Assembly: GCA_001599595.1 (NCBI GenBank)
Contig: BCHH01000004.1
Span: 2,347,144 to 2,411,143, forward strand
Direction of reading: 5' to 3'
DNA length: 64,000 nt
Source of the DNA: Beverwykella pulmonaria
Lineage: Eukaryota > Ascomycota > Dothideomycetes > Pleosporales > Melanommataceae
The first letter of the stretch is position 1. The number at the start of each line of letters is the position of its first letter. Shown here one piece after another: positions 45,941-57,067 of this stretch. Made by a program: the position numbers and the translations under genes. The notes under the pieces are model-generated. The model was not told the origin of the DNA and did not search any database. It worked only from the letters and a program-made list of their open reading frames with translations.

Positions 45941-47472
45941 CGGCGTTTACGACATGTCATCTACGAGGAGATATCTCCAGCTCTTCGACCCACCTGCCGG
46001 AGCACACCAATCCAGTCACAGGATCAAGTGATACATTTCGCCACATGCCGTACGTTCGTATACGCCCGGGGTCAGTATACACTCGCATGTTTCAAGATAT
46101 CGGGTTCTATCAGAAGTATCTAAACATAGCTGCCTTTACTTCAGCGGGGAAGTGCATACTGTGCCTTGATCCATTTTCATACGTCTAGAAAATCTCCGCG
46201 CGTGGCTTTCAGATGGCATGCATTGTCGGACAGCAATTGGCTCTGCTAGTGCCCGCGCTACGATGAGCGTGGGAGAGGCAAGCAACGGCGTAGATATACT
46301 TGAGGCGGCACAACGCCTCACATGGCCAAGGGATACGGATTGCGCACTGGACGGGAAGGATGAAGTGGTAAGCGCTGGCAATTTACGGTTTCAACGAAAG
46401 GCCCGGCAGCCCAACTTGGGCCTGTGAAGATGATTTAAGCAGCCATCTTCGCACAGCCTCTGTACGGGGAGGGGGCCAAGCGCTGGTGTGGTGAGGCGCG
46501 CGCGGACTGGACGAACCACAGAAAGCTGGAGAAGCAGTTCAACGGGTGGTCCCTCGACGGCCGGGCGGGTCTGAGGTTGGAAGCGCGCGAGAAGGCGAGG
46601 AAGCAGCAGCAACTAGAGACAATACACAGCGGCTGCAGGCAAGCATAAATTGGCCCAGTGTTCCCACGAGGTCATATGCACTGCTGCTTGCACAAGCGTC
46701 CTCGTCTTCAACCCTCTCCCCAAGACGGTCACGCTGCTGCACACCAGTTCACCTCCCGTTCCTTCGTCCTGACTCCTTCCGACATCCCCTTCTCTGCTGC
46801 GTCTCATCCGCTGTCTCAAGTCGGACGGCTGTGTCCCAGATTGACAGTCTGACCGGCGGCCACGTTCGACATCGCAGCATCGCAGCATCGCAGCTTTGCA
46901 GCCTCCCGCACACATCGACGCCCGCATCAAACATCCGGAGCGGTTCCAGCCAGTCAGGGGCTCACCTGCCCGGCCTCAGGAGCGCGACCTGCAAGGGCCA
47001 CAAACAAATCACACAAGTCGTTTCGCTGCGTCGCAGCCAATTGCATAGGCCTGCCGCAGCGAGGTGTTGAGTGTTTGACGCTGCGCTCGGACCCCAACCC
47101 GGCGCTTCGAGAAAGCGGCTGTTCCAGCGGCGTCCAAGCGACGGAGGCTTCGAATCAGCAAGTGGCCGCCACCAGGGCCCCGCGCCGAACACTGCCCAGC
47201 GCCTGTACGCGCCCATATTTTTAGCACCCAAGCGTCCACCTCCACGACCCATCGAGCGACCACCACCAACAACCCGCCGCGTCCGAGCTAGTCTTGTACA
47301 CGCAATAAACAACCACCTTGTCCGGCCTCAAGTACCTGCCCGCTCCCTCACCCTCACCCTCCACCGCTCCCCCGTGGACGCAGGCCTCACTCTCGCTCAC
47401 CTTGCCGCCACTGACGACAAGCATCCCGAGTCCCTCGTTCACAGCTCCCCTCGCACGGTACCTTCTCACACC
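45941..47472. other. 1.5-kb intergenic region, long GC-rich leader of the next gene
   Basis: No gene is supported. The part from 46800 on is GC-rich with CTC/CCA tracts typical of a long fungal 5' UTR or promoter. The reading frame of the next gene is open from 47071 but lacks conserved character before 47473. Confidence 0.45.
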
Positions 47473-48216
47473 ATGGCCACCACCGACTCCAAGCCGACGC
47501 TGTCGGCGCTCAAGACGCCTCTGTCGGCCACCTATCCCTCGGAGCTCCGATCGCCCATGGTCCACTCCGCCATGACGCCCACCTTCATCAAGCGGGAAGA
47601 CTCGCTCAAGACGCCCATCACCCCTCCCTCGGCCTATCTCGACTTCCTCAAGACCTTGTCGCCTGTGCTGATGAGCCCAATGGCCACGGGTACGAGTTCC
47701 AAGTTTGTCTTCGAAGGTCGCCCAACCTCCATGGCCTCGGTGACTTCCTCTGCCTCCAGCAGCTCGTTCACATCGACCTCTGCTCCCGCCGACAAGACCA
47801 CGCCCGCGTCGCCAGCTTCCTCGAGAGCTAGCAGCTGCTGCAACTGCGAACCCTCCAAGCAGGACCCGCCGAGGTCTGCACCGCCTGCCAAGGTCGACAC
47901 CGTCACCATTCCCCCGCCATCACCCTTCACGCGGCCGCAATCAGCGCGCACACCCCGCCTGTACATCCCGCAATCACCGTACTCCCCAGCATCAGCACGA
48001 TCACCTGCCAGCGCCAACTCCCTGAATTCTCCCTATTCGGCCGTCTCGCCAAAGACGTGGGATCTAGAGAAGAAGACTAGCCGAACTCGGCGCGTGAGTG
48101 TACGCGAGGTTGTCACACGAACAGTGACGTATAGCAGCACTCCTGTGGACCCAAAGGCACCAAACTTCCCACACATTGATCCTGCGCCGCGTGGTAAGAG
48201 ACGGAAAATCGAGTAA
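47473..48216 (+). CDS. Serine/proline-rich fungal protein, probable nuclear regulator of unknown function
   Basis: A single exon of 247 residues from the ATG at 47473 (context CACCATGG). An in-frame start upstream (47071) would add 134 residues of GC-driven sequence and is less likely. The protein is disordered: many SP/TP sites (KTPITPPSAYLDFLKTLSP; PQSPYSPASARSPASANS). A pair of cysteines in a short block (CCNCEPS) is the only metal-site-like feature. The C-terminus GKRRKIE is a nuclear localisation-type sequence, preceded by RRVSVREVVTRTVTY. Many SP/TP sites suggest CDK/MAPK regulation. No family name can be given. Confidence 0.75.
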   Translation: MATTDSKPTLSALKTPLSATYPSELRSPMVHSAMTPTFIKREDSLKTPITPPSAYLDFLKTLSPVLMSPMATGTSSKFVFEGRPTSMASVTSSASSSSFTSTSAPADKTTPASPASSRASSCCNCEPSKQDPPRSAPPAKVDTVTIPPPSPFTRPQSARTPRLYIPQSPYSPASARSPASANSLNSPYSAVSPKTWDLEKKTSRTRRVSVREVVTRTVTYSSTPVDPKAPNFPHIDPAPRGKRRKIE

Positions 48217-50929
48217 ACAAAGCAGCGTTTCGCGACGTCTATTTTTGTTAAACGCCCCCGAACATGGGCGGTTACTCAACCGCCGGGTGCTGTGCCACGT
48301 ACTACCCCACGACCGCGACACACCTGGATCCGACTTTGAATTGGCGCCGTACATACTTGTTTACCGCTCTGCGACCCATTCCTTATCTCCAAATATCATC
48401 ACGCGCTATCTTGTCCGACGAATAATTCTCGGGTCCAGGCGACTGGATCGCATCGCTTCGTGCGTCATCTACATTCATTTTTGCTTTATCCTTTCCTGGA
48501 TTCTGGGCCACACTACGGGTGTTTCGGACAACGCCGGCGACATTGATTTACATCATACCCCTTATCGTTGTCGCTTTTTCCTTTGTTTTGTTTATCATTA
48601 GAGGAACGACTGATGTTCTCTTATGAATACCACTTTTTTGGTGCGGAAAATCTGGGCTTCTGGTTTAGGATACCTCTTTCACGAGTGCGCCGGCGCTTCA
48701 AGGCTACTACTTGTTTTACTGGGCGGTGTTCCAGAGAGGAAAGTAATTCCTCATTCCTGTTTCTCTTTGAATGAGATGGAAAGGACGAGCGGCGTCTGGG
48801 GTTGGGTAGGACATGGGGGGGTTGAGAGCCAATGGCTCCCCCGCGACGAGAGATGAGTGACGGCTGGGATAGATACTCATGAAGTCTCCTGGTACAATCG
48901 ATATCTACTTTCATACCATCTTCAAACTTGACATGTTCTGGAATCTTATGGCTCGTCCGTGTGTATAGTACCAACAGAAGAACTACCGATTCCTCTGACC
49001 CAACGATCTTTCTCATGGTCCCCAATTTGACGCGAACCTGAGCTATAACGTGGCCAAGGGTCAACGATCTCCCCCCGTCGTCCCAAGTTCGTCGGAAACC
49101 CTCGCTATAGCATGAAGTAGACATAGGTAACAATAACAGCACACAATATAGTAAGCTTCAGCGCCTTCCACGCCTCACCCACCACCACAACGACCAGAAA
49201 ACACAGCGCTGGAACCCGCCCCTCCCACACTCTCACGTCGATTCTCAAGCCACCAATAGCGGCATTTGAATCAACGCCAATGCACTTTATCTCCAATCAC
49301 GCGCAGAAGAGCGACACCTCCGAAAAGAAATCGCGCCCGCTGCCAACCCCTCACCGGTCAAGCCTGACAGAGCAAAGGTTACAGACAGTGGGGTCAGCAC
49401 ATCAACCGACGTATCCCTGTCGGCTGATGTGATTGGGTGAGGAAAGGCGGGAGTACGCGTCCCGGGCCTATGGTTAAGCGCCCGGGGGTCCGTGATCTTC
49501 AGCGAGGCGGTTGTGGCTTGGCTTGGAGAGTCAGGGGGAAGTTGGATGGGATGGGATGGAAGAGTGGACGGGGCGCGGTGTGTGATGTGGAAATGAATAT
49601 TGGTAAATGATGGGATTCTCGCGCGGTAGGTGCTTTCCACTCGCGAAAGGGGCTGGGGGACAAAGACTTTCGTATGGAAAGATGGAAGAGGTGATGGGAA
49701 AATGCAGCGGGAGGGTGGGTGCACGTGCAGGAGCGTACCACAGCTCCGAGCCTATCAGCTAGCAGGATGGGTATTGGTGCGGAGAGTTTGTGGTGTCACG
49801 TACATCGTGCTTGCGCGGAGTGGTACGTTGGTACATAGGTACCAAGGTACATGCATGGGGGGGGGGTAAAGTAGCTACGTATGTGTATTGGTATGCATGC
49901 GCGGTTTATTGGACACGGCTGTACAGTACGTATGAAGGATCTTCACACGGAGCGATTTTTATTGAATTGGAGAGACTCGTGTTGAAGAGGCGACTTTGTC
50001 TCGCGAACTATTGATTGATGATGGTCTCGTGCGTGTGGAGATCTTCATACCAGAGCAAGTGCTCGAGCTAACGTTCTTCGTATTCAGACCTGAATCGAGC
50101 GCAAGCTACGGCGAAGCTAGGTTAGTTCACACGAGTAAGACAGGTGATGGCGGAGATTAAAATCGCCCCGCGCTTGTTTGAGGCCACCTGCCGTTGGCTC
50201 AAACGTTCGAACGAGGTGTTTGAGGTGTGTCATGTGCAGAAATAGCAGCAGAAGAAGAAAGCAAGAAAGATGTTGTTTGTGATATGCAGGTCGAGTGCAC
50301 ACCGCTGGTGGTACGTACCGATAATGAGCGGTATCATTGATTTTCCGGTCTAGGAAGAGAGGCTTGCAATCAAGGCAAGAGTGATCGATTGGGCACGCTG
50401 CCTCATCCTTTCGTATACGCCAGCAGGCATCAAAGTAGCCCGTCTTGCGACTCGATTACTCACTCAACGGCAAAGAATTTTTGCCTCAAATGTTGTTTTC
50501 GAAGAGGCGCATCGTAGGTTGGAGTTTGCTAGCACTAGTTCAGTTATTCGCAGTACCCTTGCAGCAACCAATCGATGGGCCAAGACCGTAGAGGAATGAG
50601 AGGGAACTTGAGTTTCTGCAGGCCTGATGGAACTTGAGGGGTAATAAGGCCGTTTCGGGTGTAATCCGGTGATTTTAGCATTTGGAAGTGCAATGCTGGG
50701 GTCATCGTGAAAGAGTCACGGGGTGTTTGATTTTCTCAAAAGATTTCCCACTTTTCAACACCTTTCTCCCCACCTTCCACCCGCATTGCAGACTAACCTC
50801 TCTCACTGGAAATCCAAGTGTCTGTGCTCCGACCTAAGCATTCCACCAAATTGTGACCCAATTCAAAAGATCCCTGAGACATTGCAATCGAACAATACTC
50901 GTCTTTGCCGATCCCCCTCCTCTGAGATA
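48217..50929. other. 2.7-kb gene-poor region with simple-sequence features
   Basis: No supported gene on either strand. It contains four GGTAC pentamers spaced 7-9 bp (49822-49850) followed by a run of ten G (49857-49866). Several frames are long only because of GC bias. Confidence 0.45.
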
Positions 50930-51545
50930 ACAGATCAGCCAATTTTTTTCCGGTCCTGAATATAGATGACATAGTCCTTAATCGAGCCCTCGACAATGAG
51001 CCGCACTGTAGTAATAGGTCTCTGCTAGCCTAGTCGGTGGACTCTAGACAAGATCTGCTCCTTTAGGTTCGGGTTCCATCGTGGCTCCATCAAATAGACC
51101 CGAGACGCAGCAGTTAGGTTCAGGCCCTCAGCACTGCACAATATGGAGAGCAGCAAGACCTTGCCATTAGGTTACACTAAAAGGCTTAGATCCTTATTAC
51201 GCAGTCTTTATAAGAGACACTACCGTGGGAAGTGATGATGAGGTCGTGTCTATTTATGGTATATTCATTGCCGACTCTGGATAAGCCGGGATGCTTGATC
51301 CATCTGATCAGACTTGGGCTGGAGGCATTGAGATGCTGTTGCAATTGACCGTCCCATTGAGTGACGAGTAATGTCGGGACAACGAGAAGCGTCGTCTGTA
51401 CGTCTTCATCTTGCCGAGGAGCATCAAGGCTGCGTAATGAGAAGTCCGAGGCAATGAGAACTATTCTTGTCAGAATTTTTCCTTCGCAGAAGGTTGGATG
51501 AGGCTCATCGTATGATTCTCCAATAATTTTACTGACATATGAGAT
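50930..51545 (-). pseudogene. Decayed SNF2/RAD5-16-like helicase
   Basis: Reading the minus strand gives helicase pieces in order. TRIVLIASDF and LLVVPTLLVTQWDGQL come from the first RecA lobe (about 51270-51480). GKVLLLSILCSAEGLNLTAA, RVYLMEPRWNPNLKEQILSR and VHRLG come from the second lobe (about 51020-51165). The normal HRLGQ is interrupted by TAG (CAG to TAG type). Further on, a run of seven T on the plus strand (about 50943-50949) shifts IQDRKKLADLL out of frame. The Walker A region reads CEGKI instead of GLGKT, and the stretch between lobes is deleted. It is clearly non-functional. A minus-strand frame at 51723-51914 may be an N-terminal remnant. Confidence 0.8.
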
Positions 51546-52884
51546 GCGTTCGTGGCCTGCTTTCTTCGTATGGCATTGTCTTCATCTAAAGATTATAAAT
51601 CCCATCCCCTCTCCCGTCGCTTCATGAACGAGAGTGCTTGCTTTTGATGACTGGAGCATATGAGTAAAACCACACTACTTGCGAGGGTGAACTCACCTAT
51701 ACAGACATATTATGATATTTAGCTATGTTTTAGCTTCCACAATTGTCTCATCTATCCGAAATCCGTCCATAATATTTGGCGCACTCTCAATCTCTTCGCA
51801 ATCACCAAGCGGAATATTGAGGTCAGACGTCCATTGAGCTTCGCCGTTGAGGCTCAAGAGTAGATGTGGATTCCGATATTGAACATTTTGATCACAGCCC
51901 TCGGGATCTTGCAAATAGATGTGGTTATTCTGTAATTTTCTCTGATGTCCTCAAAGACTTCTCTGGGTCTGTATGCAACCACAGAAAGTGTTGCCCCCTT
52001 TTTTCGGTTTTCTTTCTTAGAATGATGCACTGGTGATTGTTTTTCTCAGTCTCTTCCCATCTGGGTCAGTAGTTGAAATCTGATCCTTTCTCCTACTGCA
52101 AGGACTGGTAATACACCCGCACCGTGTCGTTCAGATCGCTCTTCGAGACTGCATGATCCTCAATGGCATCTTGAGCGGTCCTATGCAGCCTAGAAAATTA
52201 ATTCTCGGGATATTGATGCACTTGAAGGCCGGTACGGGCAACAAGAGAAGTGGGCATAGAAACCTTCGACTAAGGATAGAAAAGAGCCGCCGTGCTCACC
52301 GCCATCTGCTGGTAGAATTCTGCAGCAGAAGCGGATGCGGACAACAGGTCGCCTGCGTCAACCTAGGCTGCCTGATGAATGTTAGATGTTGACACCTTCT
52401 AAGGCCGAAACTTATCGGACACGGGACCATCTAGTGTTCTCCGCTTCGAACCTAGAGGTTATATTCGGGACTTATGGAATCCGAAGAAAAGAACTTCGAT
52501 CGTCTCAGACCTAGCGAGTGTGTAGTTTCGGAAGAAATATGTGTAAAATTAGAGAGCATTTGGTTTTCTCTGGCGCCTCTTCTTCGCCATTGTGATGGAT
52601 AATAGTGTGAGAGGTGAACTGATAATTTCTCAGCGTCTCTTCGATTATCTTAAGTTCGCTGAAACAATTTGACATGCATTAATGGAGCTGAAAGATCTCG
52701 ACTCTGTGAAGCAGCCAAAGCACAGTGCCTTCGAATATCCACATCTTCTCCCTCTTCATCCCATTCCAATCCTCAATCCTGGACCTCAATCATCCTCCAC
52801 TTCTAATCATGTTTCAACCCTTAACCAAACTAACGCTCCATTCGTTCCCAATCTCTCAATCATACCACCCTTCATCCTCCGACC
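51546..52884. other. Region with possible remnants of the helicase N-terminus
   Basis: Fragments on the minus strand (51723-51914; DPEGCDQNVQYRNPHLLLSL) could derive from the region preceding the helicase domain, but stops interrupt all longer readings. Nothing else is supported. Confidence 0.35.
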
Positions 52885-53487
52885 CTACATCCCTCCATCC
52901 TCGAATCTCCTCCGTTCTTTCTGCACAGCTTTCTGCCTCGACCTCGCACCACCGCCCCTCTTCTTACCCAAATCACGATGCACCACCTCAATCAGCCAGT
53001 CTCTCGGCCAAGATCTCGCTGCAAGCTCTGTAACAAATGCTACTGAGCGGTGATGACCAAGCGCGCAATTGCAGCCTACCCGCAGTAGAATCTCCGGTGA
53101 TGGATCGTCTTCATCGTCTTCCTCTTCCTTCTGATCATCTCGATAATTTCCCTCATCTTGCTCTCCATGATCTTTTTTAACTGAAATCTCGAATCCTTTG
53201 TTACTGTCAACTCCATCAAATTCCACCAAATCCCGCTTCTCGTACTCCGCGATCTTCGTCCCCATAGCCTCCCTCACCTCTCTCTCCACCTCCTCCAACC
53301 TCCCCGTAAACTCAGCCATATTCATTAGATGGTCTCTTAAACGCTTGGACCGACCATCACTTACATCCCTTAGCGCTTTCGGTGGATTCGGTATGCTTCT
53401 CAGATCGTATTTGAAATCTGGTGGGGGATGGAGAGGTGGGTTGCGACCGTGGGAGTAGAGGATTAGATGGGGGCGAGGTGTGGGCAT
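52885..53487 (-). CDS. RapZ C-terminal-domain-like protein
   Basis: A single exon of 200 residues. It begins LILYSHGRNPPLHPPPDFKY and DLRSIPNPPKALRD, then near residues 137-152 has GCNCALGHHRSVAFV. Both blocks are signature segments of the C-terminal domain of RapZ (PF03668 family). In bacteria that domain binds RNA and small ligands. The Walker-type N-terminal kinase half of RapZ is absent. An acidic, low-complexity insert (about 104-131, DDQKEEEDDEDDP) separates the blocks. The C-terminus is basic (KKRGGGARSRQKAVQKERRR). The role of these stand-alone fungal proteins is unknown. Confidence 0.85.
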   Translation of the reverse strand: MPTPRPHLILYSHGRNPPLHPPPDFKYDLRSIPNPPKALRDVSDGRSKRLRDHLMNMAEFTGRLEEVEREVREAMGTKIAEYEKRDLVEFDGVDSNKGFEISVKKDHGEQDEGNYRDDQKEEEDDEDDPSPEILLRVGCNCALGHHRSVAFVTELAARSWPRDWLIEVVHRDLGKKRGGGARSRQKAVQKERRRFEDGGM

Positions 53488-53997
53488 TGATGGTTGTATG
53501 TGGATGGAGCGTGAGTTGTGTTGTGCTGATATACGTGGAATGGACGCTGGAGGGTCGAGAATGATCTAATTATGCTGATGCGTGGTCTAGCATCGGTTAG
53601 AGCTGCCTATTTTGACGTGACGTGATGTTGAAACGTCGAATCATCCTGTAGACCGATTGTCACTCTCAGTCATTAGGGTTAACTGTCGTGTCGTAGAAGA
53701 GCAATTCCCAGACCACAATTGACTTCACACGTTGAATTGCATGATCTATATACGGTTCGTTCTAGTCATGTCTCTGTGAAGCTGTCATTGCATGCATATG
53801 GCTTGATCAAGCTTACCATTTCCAAACAGGTCAAGAGTTCGTTGTATGAAAAGGGGTATATTGAAATAACTCCTTCTACCTCACCTAACATTGGACAGCG
53901 CATGATTCCATGTTAATGCTTCCCAAGAGTTAAATACGGAAAAAGCTGACTAACTCGACATGGTTTCAATAACTAACTCTTCCAAATGCTCTCACTC
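53488..53997. other. Intergenic region, nothing recognised
   Basis: 510 bp containing the RapZ-like promoter and UTP13 3' flank. Confidence 0.45.
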
Positions 53998-56820
53998 TCA
54001 CTCCACCATCACAACGTCTTGGCCAAAACCTAGCCGTGATGTGCCGTTGGTGATGGTTTTCACATCCGCGACCTCATCCATCTCCTGCAGCGTGAAGTCC
54101 AAGAGGTAGCTCTCATCCACGAGCTCTTCCACACGGCGATAGTGTCTTTCTGAGTATGCCTTGATGGCGTCCAGCACATCCTTTAGACTACCCTTCGCTC
54201 CTGCTTTGCCCGAAGGCTTTAAACTCGCGAGGCGTGAAGCAGGATACGACTTCACTACTGCCCAAAGTATCTTCTGCGCAATCGGTGCGGAACGAGCATT
54301 CGTGTTCCAATCCCTCAATCGAAGGAGAAGGGTATAGAGCTGCTCGTCCCCTAAGTGGGCTAGCACATCGTCGACATCAACAAGACCTGACAGGCTTCCT
54401 TCCTCTGGGGCTTCAGTTTCGACGACAGACTTGAATAGGGCGAACAATCGTCCAGGTTGGTCCATTTGGAGTGCAAGTGTGATCGCTTCGCGGTAATTTC
54501 CTGTATATGTGTAGTTCTGAAGTCGCTGGTCAAGCTCCACACGCTCCGTTTCTGCAATTGTGGCTGCTTCCAGTGTTGCACTCGTTGTGTCATCCCAGAA
54601 TGTGACCACGCTGTCAGCTCCGCCAGATACCAAAGTCCCTAATGTTGGGTGCACTGCTAGTGCCCACACTCGGTCCGTGTGATTATCCAGTGTAGTCATC
54701 GCTTCGCCGCTGCTAGTATCCCAAACCTTGACAAGGCCATCTCCCGCAGCGGAGGCTAATTGTGGCCCTCGCTTGTCGCGGGTATCGATAGGCCGGTAGG
54801 GTATCCAGGCAAGCTTCAACACGCTATTGGAGTGACCCTCAAGGGTCAACAGGCAGCTGTAGTCAGACAGACTCCATATCTTGACTGTCTTGTCTCCACT
54901 CCCCGTTGCTATCAGACCTTTGTTCTCCGAATTGGGGACTTGGGAGTCTTTTGGAGCAAATTTCACAGTCCACACCCCGCGGCGATGGCCCCGAAGTACG
55001 CCTATAGCTTCGCCTTCGGCAGCGGAGTAGATTTTGACAGTGCGATCCTGTGAAGCTGAAGCAAAGAGGGTGGCGGTGGGGTCAATGTCAATAGCATTGA
55101 TATCCTTATCGTGGGCTTTGCGCGTGTATTTCGCTCGTAATCCTCGTTTCACGTCCTTGCTGATGTCCCACCGCTTTACGGTTCTGTCCTGAGATCCGGT
55201 AACGAGGTATTCAGGAGGATGCGAGAGAGGTTCGGCAAAGGCTTGTGATGTTGCCGAAGGCGGCGTGTGTGGCAGCGCAATCGCCCCAAGAGATTCGGCA
55301 TGACCGGTCAAAACAGCAAAACAGCGAAACGAATCGTTTTCGGGATCTAGACGCCATAAACGAGCTGTGTTGTCTTTGGCGCCTGTTGCGAGCCAGTGGC
55401 CAGACCAATCTACATCCATGCAGATAACGATGTCTTCATGTCCACTCAAAAACGCAACGTCAGCGCCGAAATATTTCCCTCCCATCACATCAGGTTCGTC
55501 TGTGAGCACGGATGGTTTCAGGGTCACGATTCGAATATCTTCCGAGTTCGTATTTAGTGCCAGGAGAGATTTGTCTGAGCCAACATATGTCAGATCAATT
55601 ACTTCGTCATGGGTGCCAGACACGCGTCGGATGATTGATAACGGATCCACGGTCTCTTGTACAACAGTGGGGTCCAAGGACTTGAGGGAATAGAAGTTCA
55701 GGACCTGATCGGCTTGGACTGAGATCAGGTAGGGCAAGGACGCGTGATGTAGGATATCCACGATGGCGTCCGTTTCGTTCCCAGATCCTTGCTCCGGCGT
55801 CATTTCGCTCCCGGTGGTCGCCGTCCATAGTCGTATCCGGCCATTTTCGCCTCCAGAGAAGATAATCTGGCCCATACAGACAAAGCCAACACTCTCGATC
55901 CCTTCCAGTGCAGCGATCGTACGCTTAGCTTTCCATGTTCGCGCATCCCAAATGATCAGCGTCTTGTCTCTGCTTCCAGACACCAAGATGTTTTGCTGAG
56001 ACGAGAACTGTAACGATCGGACAACCGAGACATGCGAGTCTAGAACCACGGCGCTGTGCTTTTTGTGAAGATTCCACACCCGAATCTTGCCATCTTCGGC
56101 ACCACATGCGAGTCGATATTCCACGGAGCTTTCGCCGTCGTCAGCTCCGGCATTGAAGTCGCCCTCTTGTCTTGATTTGCTTCGTTTCCTCTTTTTGCTT
56201 TTGTCGGCCTCGTCCTCTTTTGGTACCTCGACTTGGAAAAAATGCAGAGCGGAGACGACCCCTCCGTGGCCGTGAAACGTATGTGTTGTATATCCGCCTC
56301 GAATATCCCATACCTTGACGATGCCGTCTGCTCCACCCGTAGCGAGAAGCGTCCCTGTGCTGTCTACTTGCAAGGTAACCACCGGAGACGTATGCGGCCG
56401 TAGCGAACGAAGCAGTTCGAATTGGAGTGTGTCGTCTTCAGAGTTGGACGGCAGGAGGGAGTATATTCGCATGGAAAGTGACCGCGAACACACTACGACA
56501 TGGGAGGCGGAGGGTGTCACTGTGCGCATTAGCGATCGGAAATGGTATGAACCTGGGGAAGTTCATACGGGCGAGCGCAGTGATGGTCTCTCCATCCTGT
56601 GAAGTGTGAGCGTATATAGCAATGGCGGACAGTGGAAACGTACGCCCTCAATCCTCGCAAGCTCTTTTCCCGTTGTGAGGTCGGTGAGCAGCGCATCTTC
56701 GCCCAGGCATGCGGCAAGAACGCGGCCGTCGGCGCTCAAGGCGATGCTGCCGCCGGAGTAGATGGGCTGGAGTGTCCGACCGACCACATACGTGGTTTTC
56801 ACAGCCGTTCGCTGGGCCAT
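53998..56820 (-). CDS. UTP13: U3 snoRNP protein Utp13 (TBL3), WD40
   Basis: Three exons (56820-56644, 56596-56569, 56519-53998) give 908 residues; exon 2 is 28 nt. Two WD40 propellers occupy about residues 15-680 (blades such as LLATGGADGIVKVWD, LATGAKDNTARLWR, LIATGSGDKTVKIWS and LVSGGADSVVTFWDD). The Utp13 C-terminal helical domain follows (LQNYTYTGNYREAITLALQM; LLRLRDWNTNARSAPIAQKI). Utp13 is part of the UTP-B complex of the SSU processome that handles 18S pre-rRNA. A lysine-rich loop (KKRKRSKSRQ) interrupts one blade. The gene is divergent from the membrane-protein gene. Confidence 0.95.
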
Positions 56821-57067
56821 TCTGCAGTGCTAGGAGAGTGCGAGCTTGTCCATGTGTGGGTGTGGTGGAGGAGTGCACTCGGAATCTTGGCATCAGAATT
56901 TTTGCTGGACCTGGAGCTTATCGATAAGGCGCGTTTCGGGGAAGCTTCCATGGGTGGTGTCAGCGCTCCATTCCACAACCACCACACTCCACACGATGCG
57001 GAGTGGTTCGCATGCTCTCCAATCCATGCCTTCGCTTGCACGCGCACATTATTGTTAGCATGCGCAA
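56821..57067. promoter_or_regulatory. Shared divergent promoter, UTP13 / unknown membrane protein
   Basis: 247 bp between start codons. No specific site assigned. Confidence 0.5.

Noticed and set aside
46136..46934. Several short frames on both strands upstream of the Ser/Pro-rich gene
   Set aside because: No family resemblance; composition reflects a GC-rich promoter or leader.
49105..49741. Minus-strand frames of 80-145 codons
   Set aside because: They are GC-bias open frames with Pro/Ser-rich random composition and no conserved character.
50381..50599. 72-codon plus-strand frame
   Set aside because: Isolated, no motif and no splice partners.
52682..53053. Plus-strand frames opposite the RapZ-like gene
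   Set aside because: Antisense to a gene with clear family motifs.
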